This document shows positions 32,081-42,219 of a stretch of 64,000 nucleotides of DNA, piece after piece. The notes below the pieces were generated by a model, which saw only the letters and a list, made by a program, of their open reading frames with translations, was not told the origin of the DNA and did no database searches. The first letter of the stretch is position 1; the number at the start of each line of letters is the position of its first letter. Source of the stretch: Streptomyces sp. CB03234 (lineage in GTDB: Bacteria; Actinomycetota; Actinomycetes; Streptomycetales; Streptomycetaceae); NCBI RefSeq assembly GCF_001905885.1, contig NZ_LIYH01000007.1, positions 412,804 to 476,803 on the forward strand. The letters are read 5' to 3'. The position numbers and the translations under genes were made by a program.

Positions 32081-33297
32081 CACGTCTCCTCCTGGTCGAA
32101 CTCGTCCGTCACGGCGACACCGTCCGCTCCCGTCCACCGCACGGTGAGCTCCCCGAAAGCGTCCTCCTGGTCCAGGGCGACGGCCTTCTCCCGGTACAGC
32201 TCCAGCAGGGCGAGGAACCGGGCGACGACGGTGAGCGTGTCCGGGGCGTCCTCGGCCAGTTCCCGGAAGCTCACCTCTCCCCGCTTCCTCAGCCGGGCGA
32301 TCACCACCTCGGCCTGCTCGCGGACGCTGACCAGCGGGGCGTGGATGTGGTCGACGTACACCTGCGGCTTGGCCCTGGGCTGCATGGCCTTGACGGCCAG
32401 CTTGGCGAACCCCTCGGCGCCGATGCTGATCACGACGTCGGGCAGCAGCTCGGCGTGGTGCGGCTCCAGCCCGACGGTACGGGGATACCGGCGCCCTTCG
32501 CTCTCCAGCCGCGCGCTGAAGATCTCCGCGACCTGCTTGTACGCGCGGTACTGCAGCAGCCGCGCGAACAGCAGGTCCCGCGCCTCCAGCAGCGCGAGGT
32601 CCGCCTCGTCCTCCACCTCGGCGGCGGGCAGCAGCCGGGCGGCCTTGAGATCGAGCAGCGTCGCCGCGACGACGAGGAACTCCGTCGTCTGGTCCAGGTC
32701 CCAGTCGGGCCCCATGGCCCGGATGTGCGCCATGAACTCGTCGGTGACCTTGGACAGGGCGACCTCGGTGACGTCCAGCTTGTGCTTCGAGATCAGCTGC
32801 AGCAGCAGGTCGAACGGCCCCTCGAAGTTCCGCAACCGCACGGTGAACCGCCCGTCCGGGACGTCCGGGGCGGGGTGAGGCCGTGCAGGGTCGTCCCCGG
32901 AGGGGGTGGCGGCGCTGTGACGGCTCCCGCTCCCCGGTGCGAGGGCCGCGGGACCCTGTGGGGGTCCCGCCGGCTCGGGGGCCCGCTCGGGGGCGTCGCC
33001 CACCGGCTCCGGCGGGGCGCCCGCCGGGGTGGTGCCCACCCGCTCGGGGGCATGGCCCACCGGCTCGGGCGGGGGGCCCGCCGGGACGGAGCCCGCAGTG
33101 GTCGTGCCCGCCCGCTCGGGGGCCCGCTCAGGGACGTCGTCCGTCCGGACGGGGCCCGCCCGCTCGGGGGCGGGGGGGTCGGTCGGGGGGCCGGCCGGGG
33201 CCGTGGGGGGCGCCGCGGGCGGGGCCTGCGGCCGGGGGGCTCCCGGGCCGCGGCCCAGGGCGCGGCGGCGCGGGGTGGGAGCGTCGGTCGGGGGCAT
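32080..33297 (-). CDS. scpA: Segregation and condensation protein A with long Pro-rich N-terminal extension
   Basis: 405 residues. The conserved kleisin begins near residue 150 (GRFTVRLRNFEGPFDLLLQL) and includes DVTEVALSKVTDEFMAHI, TTEFLVVAATLLDLKAARLL, ARLLQYRAYKQVAEIF and a C-terminal winged helix (SFRELAEDAPDTLTVVARFLALLELYR). ScpA bridges the SMC heads. The first 150 residues are Pro/Ala/Glu-rich with PERAG/PEPVG-type repeats; kleisins elsewhere lack this. No better internal start with a ribosome-binding site was evident, so the extension may be real. Upstream gap of 50 bp to the small RHH-like gene. Confidence 0.93.
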   Translation of the reverse strand: MPPTDAPTPRRRALGRGPGAPRPQAPPAAPPTAPAGPPTDPPAPERAGPVRTDDVPERAPERAGTTTAGSVPAGPPPEPVGHAPERVGTTPAGAPPEPVGDAPERAPEPAGPPQGPAALAPGSGSRHSAATPSGDDPARPHPAPDVPDGRFTVRLRNFEGPFDLLLQLISKHKLDVTEVALSKVTDEFMAHIRAMGPDWDLDQTTEFLVVAATLLDLKAARLLPAAEVEDEADLALLEARDLLFARLLQYRAYKQVAEIFSARLESEGRRYPRTVGLEPHHAELLPDVVISIGAEGFAKLAVKAMQPRAKPQVYVDHIHAPLVSVREQAEVVIARLRKRGEVSFRELAEDAPDTLTVVARFLALLELYREKAVALDQEDAFGELTVRWTGADGVAVTDEFDQEET

Positions 33298-33347
33298 CCT
33301 GGTCCTGGGGCGAAGCGGAAACGGGCGGCGGCCCGCGCAGGCTACCG

Positions 33348-33845
33348 TCAGCGCCCGCGCAGGCGCCGCACGAGGATGCTCGCGTCGCCCCGGGACTCCA
33401 GGTCGGCCAGCACCACGGCGACCGCCTCGCGGACGATCCGCCCGCGGTCCACGGCCAGGCCGTGCTCGCCGCGCAGGACCAGGCGCGCGTGCTCCAGGTC
33501 CATGAGCTCCTCGGCGGAGACGTACACCGTGATCTTCTCGTCGTGGCGTTCGCGCCCGCTGGGCCGCCGGTTCGCCGCGCGGCCGCGGCGCCGCGCCGGA
33601 GCGGGCTTCGCGGGGGCGGGCTCCGCCTCGCGGCTGCGGGGCTCCGCCGCGTCCGCCTCGGCGGCCGAGTGCTCCTCGGGCGCCGAGGCGGGCGCCGAGG
33701 CCGGGGCCGACGGGTCGCTCTCGCCCGCCGGCGCCGGCACCCGCGGCTCACCGTTCTGGCGGCGCGGCGTGGAGGACTGCAGCGCCATGCCCCCCGTCGT
33801 ACGGAACAGCTCGTCGGCACCGGGCAGACTCACTCGGCGTGACAC
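33348..33845 (-). CDS. Ribbon-helix-helix-like small protein between parA and scpA
   Basis: 165 residues from GTG 33845, 8 nt after GGGAGGTG and overlapping the parA stop by 16 bp. Residues about 20-95 are low complexity (Ala/Pro/Glu, then basic ARRRGRAANRRPSGR). The C-terminal 60 residues, EKITVYVSAEELMDLEHARL, GLAVDRGRIVREAVAVVLAD and SILVRRLRG, look like a ribbon-helix-helix DNA-binding domain (strand, helix, helix). It lies between an orphan ParA and ScpA, so it could be the DNA-binding partner of that ParA. Fold call by eye; no known name. Confidence 0.6.
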   Translation of the reverse strand: MSRRVSLPGADELFRTTGGMALQSSTPRRQNGEPRVPAPAGESDPSAPASAPASAPEEHSAAEADAAEPRSREAEPAPAKPAPARRRGRAANRRPSGRERHDEKITVYVSAEELMDLEHARLVLRGEHGLAVDRGRIVREAVAVVLADLESRGDASILVRRLRGR

Positions 33846-35017
33846 CGGGCGAGCACCTCCCTGGCGAGCTGGCGGTAGGCGGCCGCACCGACCGAGTTCG
33901 AGGCGTACGTGGTGATCGGCTCACCCGCGACCGTGGTCTCGGGGAAGCGCACGGTCCGGCCGATCACCGTGTGGTACACGTGGTCGTCGAAGGCCTCGAC
34001 CACCCGCGCGAGCACCTCACGGCTGTGCACCGTGCGCGAGTCGTACATCGTGGCGAGGATGCCGTCGAGCTCCAGCTCCGGGTTGAGCCGCTCCTGGACC
34101 TTCTCGATGGTCTCGGTCAGCAGCGCGACGCCACGCAGCGCGAAGAACTCGCATTCCAGCGGCACTATCACCTTGTGAGCGGCCGTCAGCGCGTTCACGG
34201 TCAGCAGACCGAGCGAGGGCTGACAGTCGATCACGATGTAGTCGTAGTCGTTCAGCAGCGGCTTGAGCGCCCGCTGCAGCGTGGACTCGCGCGCGACCTC
34301 GCTCACCAACTGCACTTCGGCGGCTGACAAATCGATATTGCTGGGCAGCAGGTCCATGTTGGGCACGGCGGTCTTCAGCAGGACCTCGTCCGCCGACATG
34401 CCCCGCTCCATGAGCAGGTTGTAGACGGTGAGGTCGAGCTCCATCGGGTTCACGCCGAGACCGACCGACAGGGCTCCCTGCGGGTCGAAGTCGACGAGCA
34501 GGACCCGCCGTCCGTACTCCGCGAGCGCGGCGCCCAGGTTGATGGTCGACGTCGTCTTGCCCACGCCGCCCTTCTGGTTGCACATCGCGATGATCTTCGC
34601 GGGACCGTGATCGGTCAGCGGTCCCGGGATCGGGAAGTACGGCAGGGGCCGCCCGGTGGGGCCGATCCGCTCGCGGCGCTGGCGGGCAGCGTCCGGGGCG
34701 AGGGTGGCCGCGTACTCCGGATCGGGCTCGTACTCGGCGTCAGGGTCGTAGAAGTGCCCCTCGGGGACTTCGTCGTAGGCGGCGAAGTGGGTGGACTCTC
34801 GGCCACTCTCGTTGCCGGCCATGGCGTTCACGTGTTGGCCGTCCATCATCTTCATCGTGTGGGCTGTCGTCATGTGCTGGTGCGTCGCGAAGGTGCGGAC
34901 AGCGACGGAGCCGACAGCCTCGATCCCGGAGGACGGAACCTGGCTCGCCGCGGACGTCGCGGACATTGCGGACGTTCCTGGGTGACCACCCCCGGGAGTA
35001 AATGTCGACTCATTCAC
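33830..35017 (-). CDS. ParA-like Walker ATPase (orphan, linked to scpAB)
   Basis: 395 residues from GTG 35017, about 10 nt after AAGGAGGT. The deviant Walker A is KIIAMCNQKGGVGKTTSTIN (signature Lys in KGGVGKT), Walker A' LLVDFDPQGALS, Walker B YIVIDCQPSLGLL; ends ARCHAE. Residues 1-140 are an N-terminal extension with His/Met-rich and acidic stretches (THQHMTTAHTMKMMDGQH; ESTHFAAYDEVPEGHFYDPD), not found in the chromosomal ParA of parAB. The gene is not next to a ParB gene or a classic parS. Probably positions a nucleoid- or condensin-linked cargo; the exact role is unknown. Confidence 0.9.
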   Translation of the reverse strand: MNESTFTPGGGHPGTSAMSATSAASQVPSSGIEAVGSVAVRTFATHQHMTTAHTMKMMDGQHVNAMAGNESGRESTHFAAYDEVPEGHFYDPDAEYEPDPEYAATLAPDAARQRRERIGPTGRPLPYFPIPGPLTDHGPAKIIAMCNQKGGVGKTTSTINLGAALAEYGRRVLLVDFDPQGALSVGLGVNPMELDLTVYNLLMERGMSADEVLLKTAVPNMDLLPSNIDLSAAEVQLVSEVARESTLQRALKPLLNDYDYIVIDCQPSLGLLTVNALTAAHKVIVPLECEFFALRGVALLTETIEKVQERLNPELELDGILATMYDSRTVHSREVLARVVEAFDDHVYHTVIGRTVRFPETTVAGEPITTYASNSVGAAAYRQLAREVLARCHAE

Positions 35018-35199
35018 AAGTCGTCTTACCTCCTTGGACGTGACCAGGAAACTTATCGATAGGTCAGCGTGGCACCATGCCGACGGTTTGCGACTCTATG
35101 GCGTGTCACCGCTCCGCAGCAACACAATCGCCCGGACGCGAGCCGATGTGTCGGCAACGGAACACCTCGCTGTCAAGGGCGCACGGCCATCCATCCACA

Positions 35200-35221
35200 C
35201 GTTTCGCGGGTGTGCGAAACG
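35200..35221. promoter_or_regulatory. Inverted repeat upstream of the ParA-like gene
   Basis: CGTTTCGC-GGGTGT-GCGAAACG has perfect 8-bp arms. The half-sites GTTTC/GAAAC recall parS (GTTTCACGTGAAAC) but with a wider centre, so it is not a canonical parS. It lies about 185 bp upstream of the ParA-like start, in a 346-bp gap that otherwise holds AT-rich promoter-like sequence (CCAGGAAACTTATCGATAGG) and the ald terminator. Confidence 0.45.
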
Positions 35222-35273
35222 GTTAAAGGGTTACGTTCGAGGCGACTTGAACCGGCGTCGGGGCATGGCCGGA

Positions 35274-35320
35274 CACGCATCCGGCCGGACCTCGTCGAGC
35301 AAGGTCCGGCCGGATGCGTG
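35274..35320 (-). terminator. Terminator downstream of ald
   Basis: A perfect 19-bp stem (CACGCATCCGGCCGGACCT and its complement) with a 9-nt loop, starting 44 bp past the ald stop. Confidence 0.9.
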
Positions 35321-35363
35321 ATATTGACGGCGCCCGTTGACGGCCGGGCGCCCCTAGGGCGAA

Positions 35364-36479
<1,116 letters not shown>

Positions 36480-36620
36480 GTCGATCACGGTCCTTGGCTT
36501 TGGGGGTACGGGGCAATGCAATACATACCCGGATGCACTGGACGCACCGGGATACACCGCGGTCAATCGCGGCTCACCCAGTCTATTGAAGGCGCCACCG
36601 TTGTCTAGCCTTGAAAAGAT

Positions 36621-38672
36621 TTAATCTTTGGCTGAAGCACTGCGGATTTCGTAGGCAGAGTCTTCGGTTCCCAGCAGTTGATCAGCCGCAGCCCGGTGCA
36701 GCCGGGCCGCGGCGGGGTCGCCGAGCCGGTCGAGCGTGTCCGCCAGCCGCAGCTGGAGCGCCGCGAGAAGCCGCACGTCCTTGGCCCGGCGCGCCCACTC
36801 CACGGCCTCCTCGCAGGTACGCAGGCACTCCTGCGGCCGCCCGGCGTACTCCTGGACGCGGGCCGCCTCGCTCAACGCCCGTGCGTGGCCCGCGAGATCG
36901 CCGAGGCGGCGATATCCGGCCGCGGCGGCGCGCCAGTTCCGCAAGGCCTCGCCGTACCGGCCCTCATAGGTGTGTACGGCACCGAGCCTGCCGTACAGCC
37001 GCGCCTGGTCCGCGCGCTCGTCGCGCGCGAGCCGCTGCGACAGGGCCCGCCCGTACCAGTCGGCGGCCCGCTGCCAGTCCCCCAGCTCCTGGTGGGCACC
37101 GCCTACGGATTCCATCGCGCGGCTGATCGCGTACGGGTCGTTCGCGAGCCGTCCGGCGTCCAGAGCGGCCCGGTAACGGGCCAGCGCGTCGGTCGTACGG
37201 CCGGTCCGGGCGTCCAGGTCGGCGAGGTTCAGCAGGGCGGCGGCCCGCTCGCGGTGCAGCCCGCGCCGCTCGGCGACGTCCAGGACCAGCCGGTGCAGCC
37301 CGTACAGCTCGGGCGCGGCCTCCTCGGTGCCCCGGTGCGCGGCGAGCGCCCGGACGAGGGCGGCGACCAGGCGGCGGGCGAGGGTGTCGAGGTCCCCGTC
37401 GGCGACGGCGACCCGGGCGGCGGCCAGCAGCGCGGGCTGCCGGGTGCGCAGCCACGCGGCGGCGCCCTCGCGGGTCGGGAAGCGCAGCGCGCGGGGCAGC
37501 CCGGCGAGCTTGCGCCGCGCGGGCGAGCCCTCCGGCTCGGTGACCGCGCGGCAGGAGTGCAGCAGCCGTACGGTCCGCTCCAGCATCCGCGCGCGGGCCA
37601 GCTGCACCTCGGCGGGCCGGTCCTCGGCCTCCAGCCGCTCCCGCAGCAGCGGCAGGAGGCAGCCGGGCACCTCGTACTGCTCGTCCTCCGCCCGGTGGAC
37701 GAGCCCGAAGGCGGCGAAGCTCTCCAGCGTGGACCGGGCGGCCGACACCGAGCAGCCGGCCAGGGCGGAGGCGGTGTGGGCGTCGGCGATGCCGACCGGG
37801 GCGAGGGCGAGCAGGCGCAGCATCCGCGCGGCGGGCGCGGGCAGCGCCTCGTAGGCCAGGCGGAAGGCGCGGGCCAGCGGGCGGGCGGCGACAGGGCGGT
37901 CGGGCTCGTCGGGCAGGGCGCGCAGCCGCTTGGTGAGGTCGGCGACGGACGACATGGGGCGGGCGGCGAGCCAGCCGCCGGCCAGCACGAGGGCGGCGGG
38001 CTGGCCGCCGCACAGCTCGGTGAGCGTCTCGGCGGCCTGCGGGTCGACCGTGATCCGTACGGAGCCGGTGAAGCTGTCGAGCAGTTCGATGGCGGCCTTG
38101 GCGTCCAGTCCGCCGACCGTGCAGGGCCGCACGTCGGGGACGCCGGTGAGCGGGCCCTGGGCGACGCACACGACGAGGCAGGCGGGGTTGTCGGGGAGCA
38201 GCGCGTCGACCTGCTCGGCGTTCGCGGCGTCGTCGAGGAGGAGCAGGGCGCGGCGTTCGGCGAAGGTGTCCCGCAGCAGCTGGGTCAGCTCGTCCTCGCC
38301 CGCCCCGGCGGGCGCGGGGATGGCGAGGCGGTCGAGCAGCCCGCGGGCGATCCGCTCGAGGGGCACCGGCTCGCCGCCGGGCTCGGTCAGCCGGGCCCGC
38401 AGTACGCCGTCGCGGTAGCCACGCGCGAGGTCGCCGACCAGTTCCTCGGCGAGGGCGGTCCGCCCGCTGCCCGGCCGCCCGGCGATCAGCAGCACCCGGG
38501 CGCGCGGGGAGGGCCGCCCGGCGAGCGTGTCGAGCCCGGCGCGGGCGATGTCGGCGCGCAGCTCCTTGAGCTCGCGCACCCGCCCGAAGAACCGACGGCG
38601 CGGGTCCCCGGGCCGCGTACCGGACCGGTCCGCGCCGCCCGCGCCGCCGAATTCCACCGCCTGATCCGTCAC
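36621..38672 (-). CDS. STAND-type NTPase with TPR domain, regulator-like
   Basis: 683 residues from GTG 38672, 8 nt after GGGAG. N-terminal FFGRVRELKELRADI is the entry to a STAND/NB-ARC module: P-loop LLIAGRPGSGRTALAEELV (Arg in place of the Walker Lys), Walker B RALLLLDDAANAEQVDALL, GLDAKAAIELLDSF, then a winged-helix-like RMLRLLALAPVGIADAHTASAL. The C-terminal half (about 430-670) is TPRs (AAALLNLADLDARTGRTTDALARY, GGAHQELGDWQRAADWYGRAL, GAVHTYEGRYGEALRNWRAA). It resembles AfsR/SARP-type proteins lacking the HTH and BTA domains. Expected role: signal-dependent oligomerising switch; ligand unknown. Confidence 0.8.
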   Translation of the reverse strand: MTDQAVEFGGAGGADRSGTRPGDPRRRFFGRVRELKELRADIARAGLDTLAGRPSPRARVLLIAGRPGSGRTALAEELVGDLARGYRDGVLRARLTEPGGEPVPLERIARGLLDRLAIPAPAGAGEDELTQLLRDTFAERRALLLLDDAANAEQVDALLPDNPACLVVCVAQGPLTGVPDVRPCTVGGLDAKAAIELLDSFTGSVRITVDPQAAETLTELCGGQPAALVLAGGWLAARPMSSVADLTKRLRALPDEPDRPVAARPLARAFRLAYEALPAPAARMLRLLALAPVGIADAHTASALAGCSVSAARSTLESFAAFGLVHRAEDEQYEVPGCLLPLLRERLEAEDRPAEVQLARARMLERTVRLLHSCRAVTEPEGSPARRKLAGLPRALRFPTREGAAAWLRTRQPALLAAARVAVADGDLDTLARRLVAALVRALAAHRGTEEAAPELYGLHRLVLDVAERRGLHRERAAALLNLADLDARTGRTTDALARYRAALDAGRLANDPYAISRAMESVGGAHQELGDWQRAADWYGRALSQRLARDERADQARLYGRLGAVHTYEGRYGEALRNWRAAAAGYRRLGDLAGHARALSEAARVQEYAGRPQECLRTCEEAVEWARRAKDVRLLAALQLRLADTLDRLGDPAAARLHRAAADQLLGTEDSAYEIRSASAKD

Positions 38673-39256
38673 GGGCCACGCTCCCGTCCGCCTGTGCACG
38701 TGCTGATCCCGCCGGATCCCCAGGCGGGCGATCCGAGCGTAGTTCAGCCACCGGTACCCACCTCGCGGAGCACGACCGCCGAGTCCCTCAATCGGATCAG
38801 CCGATCGTCACACCATCGGTCTCACGCCCCGCCGGCCGCCCACTCGGCCACCCGGTCCGCCAGGTCCGTGCCCGCGCGGCAGGCCGACCGCACCACAGGC
38901 CTCCGGTGTCCGGAGCACCGCGCTCAGGGCCACCCGCCCCCGGCCCCCGCACCCCCGTGCGCACGCCCACGCCAGGCCACCAAGCCCGGCCACGCGTCCC
39001 CCGCCACTGCCTCCGGCCGCACGCCGACCACGGGACCACCCGGGCCACAGGACCACCGGCCGTCCGAGCCGCCAGGGCCGCCGGGTCGGCGCAGGCCACC
39101 GCGCCGCCATGCGCACGCGCCGGGACGGCGCAGGCCCACCCCGGGCCACCGGAACCGCCCGGGCAGACCGGGCGTCGCGCCTGGGCTGCCGGCGTACCCC
39201 CGCCGCCTCCGGGTCCGCGGTCGCCGACGCCGGCCGCCGCACACGGCCCTCGGGGG
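38673..39256. other. 584-bp gap without a recognisable gene
   Basis: Very GC-rich sequence. Open frames on both strands encode only Pro/Arg/Gly-rich chains with no family features or ribosome-binding sites. The left end, up to about 38820, is less GC-rich (CAATCGGATCAGCCGATCG, which contains CGATCG-type symmetry) and probably holds the promoter of the STAND gene. The rest lies after the NUDIX gene stop. Confidence 0.5.
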
Positions 39257-39883
39257 CTACGCCTCGAAGGGGCGGGCCGGCCAAAGGGCTTCGGCGGGGC
39301 GGAGGGCGTCGAGGCCGTCGGCCGCGCGGGCGGCGAGGACCGAGAGGACGCCCACCACCAGGCAGTTGTTGTGGAGCGCGCCCGCCAGGACGCCCCGTAC
39401 CAGCTCGTCGAGCGGGATCCGGGCGAGTTCCATGTCGGCCTCCTCCTCCGCGACCTCGAAGCGCTCACCCTCCGCCGCCGACAGGCCGCGCGCCAGGAAG
39501 ATGCGTACGGCTTCGTCGCAGCCGCCCGGAGTGGTGTACACGTCCGTGAGGACGTTCCACCTCTCCGCCTTGACGTGCGCCTCCTCGTACAACTCGCGCA
39601 CCGCCGCGCTCAGCGGGTTCTCGCCGGGCACGTCCAGCAGGCCGGCCGGGATCTCCCAGAGCTTGTGCCGCACCGGATGGCGGTACTGGCGCAGGACGAG
39701 GACCCGGTCCTCGTCGTCGAGGGCGAGCACCGCGACCGAGCCGGGGTGGACCTGGTAGTCGCGGCGTACGACGGTCCCGTCCGGCATGACCACGTCGTCG
39801 GTGCGGACACTCGTCTTGTTGCCCTTGAACGGCAGGGCGGTCGCGGTGACCTGCCACTCCTCGGGCGTGTCCTTGATGGTCAT
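39257..39883 (-). CDS. NUDIX hydrolase, ADP-ribose-pyrophosphatase-like
   Basis: 208 residues from ATG 39883, 9 nt after GGGAGG. N-terminal beta structure (TSVRTDDVVMPDGTVVRRDY), then VLVLRQYRHPVRHKLWEIPA and the Nudix box GLLDVPGENPLSAAVREL with YEEAHV; the catalytic REL/EE core is intact, the closing Gly is His. The box has the one-residue longer loop seen in the M. tuberculosis Rv1700-type ADPRases. It should hydrolyse ADP-ribose to AMP and ribose-5-phosphate. It lies 98 bp after pyrG in the same direction and may share its message. Confidence 0.88.
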   Translation of the reverse strand: MTIKDTPEEWQVTATALPFKGNKTSVRTDDVVMPDGTVVRRDYQVHPGSVAVLALDDEDRVLVLRQYRHPVRHKLWEIPAGLLDVPGENPLSAAVRELYEEAHVKAERWNVLTDVYTTPGGCDEAVRIFLARGLSAAEGERFEVAEEEADMELARIPLDELVRGVLAGALHNNCLVVGVLSVLAARAADGLDALRPAEALWPARPFEA

Positions 39884-39981
39884 GAAAGACGTCCTCCCTC
39901 GTACACACGCACAGGCGCACAGCAAACCGGGGCACGTGCCCTGATCAGGCCCGTACCCCGGTCAACCGTATCGCTAGCGCG

Positions 39982-41631
<1,650 letters not shown>

Positions 41632-42219
41632 GGCCAAGAGGGGGCTCCCGTGGTCGCGGTCTGGAGGTGCGTACCGGCGTCCGGTCCGGAGGATTCCGGG
41701 GAGTTCCGGGGGTGCCGTCGCTGCGGTTCGGGGGCCGCCGATTCGAGGTGCGGCGCCCACCGGTCCACGGGCTACCAGGGTATCAGCGACGCGGCACGCC
41801 CGCGTCCGGCCACGCGCGTGCCGGGCCGGGGACGGGCCGGGGGAAGGCGCGGGACGGCGCGCGCCCCGGCAGGCGGCCGCGCCCGCGCGGGACCGGACGG
41901 CACGCGCGCGAGGCCCGTGCCCACGCATCCACCCCCCTACCGTGCGCGCATGTCCGGACACGCTCCGCATCGCACCCCGCCACGGGGTTTGGTACGCGCG
42001 GCAGCCGGTCACCCGTTCTGCTCAACAGCTCTACCAGGACGATCACACAGAGGGCCGGAGCGCGTCGTATCCTGCTCGGACACTCGCTGCCGAGCCAGGC
42101 CCTCATAACGGCACCACCCCCGCCCGTCACCGGGAACATCGTGCTCGTCGGCGATCCTTGACCCTGACCCCAGTAAGCGCCCCGCGGGGCGAACGTTGCC
42201 GTTCGACTGGAGATTGCAC
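41632..42219. other. 588-bp divergent region between pyrG and the GH15 gene
   Basis: No gene supported. The half nearest pyrG is extremely GC-rich (GGGCCGGGGACGGGCCGGGG); the right third is more balanced, with GGAG 7 nt before the GH15 GTG. No clear riboswitch or attenuator hairpin was recognised next to pyrG. Confidence 0.45.

Noticed and set aside
35018..35363. A canonical parS site
   Set aside because: No TGTTTCACGTGAAACA-like 16-mer was seen; only the wider GTTTC/GAAAC repeat.
38797..39468. Several 100-220-codon open frames on both strands
   Set aside because: Low-complexity Pro/Arg/Gly composition, no ribosome-binding site, and overlap with the end of the real NUDIX gene.
41632..42012. 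Extension of pyrG upstream to 42012
   Set aside because: The frame is open for another 127 codons but the added sequence is Arg/Ala/Pro-rich; PyrG proteins begin at the MPPKSTTTKHIFVTGG segment.
42000..42200. A tRNA gene or small RNA before the GH15 gene
   Set aside because: No paired acceptor stem, T-loop GGTTCRA or anticodon arm could be drawn; only isolated tRNA-like words.
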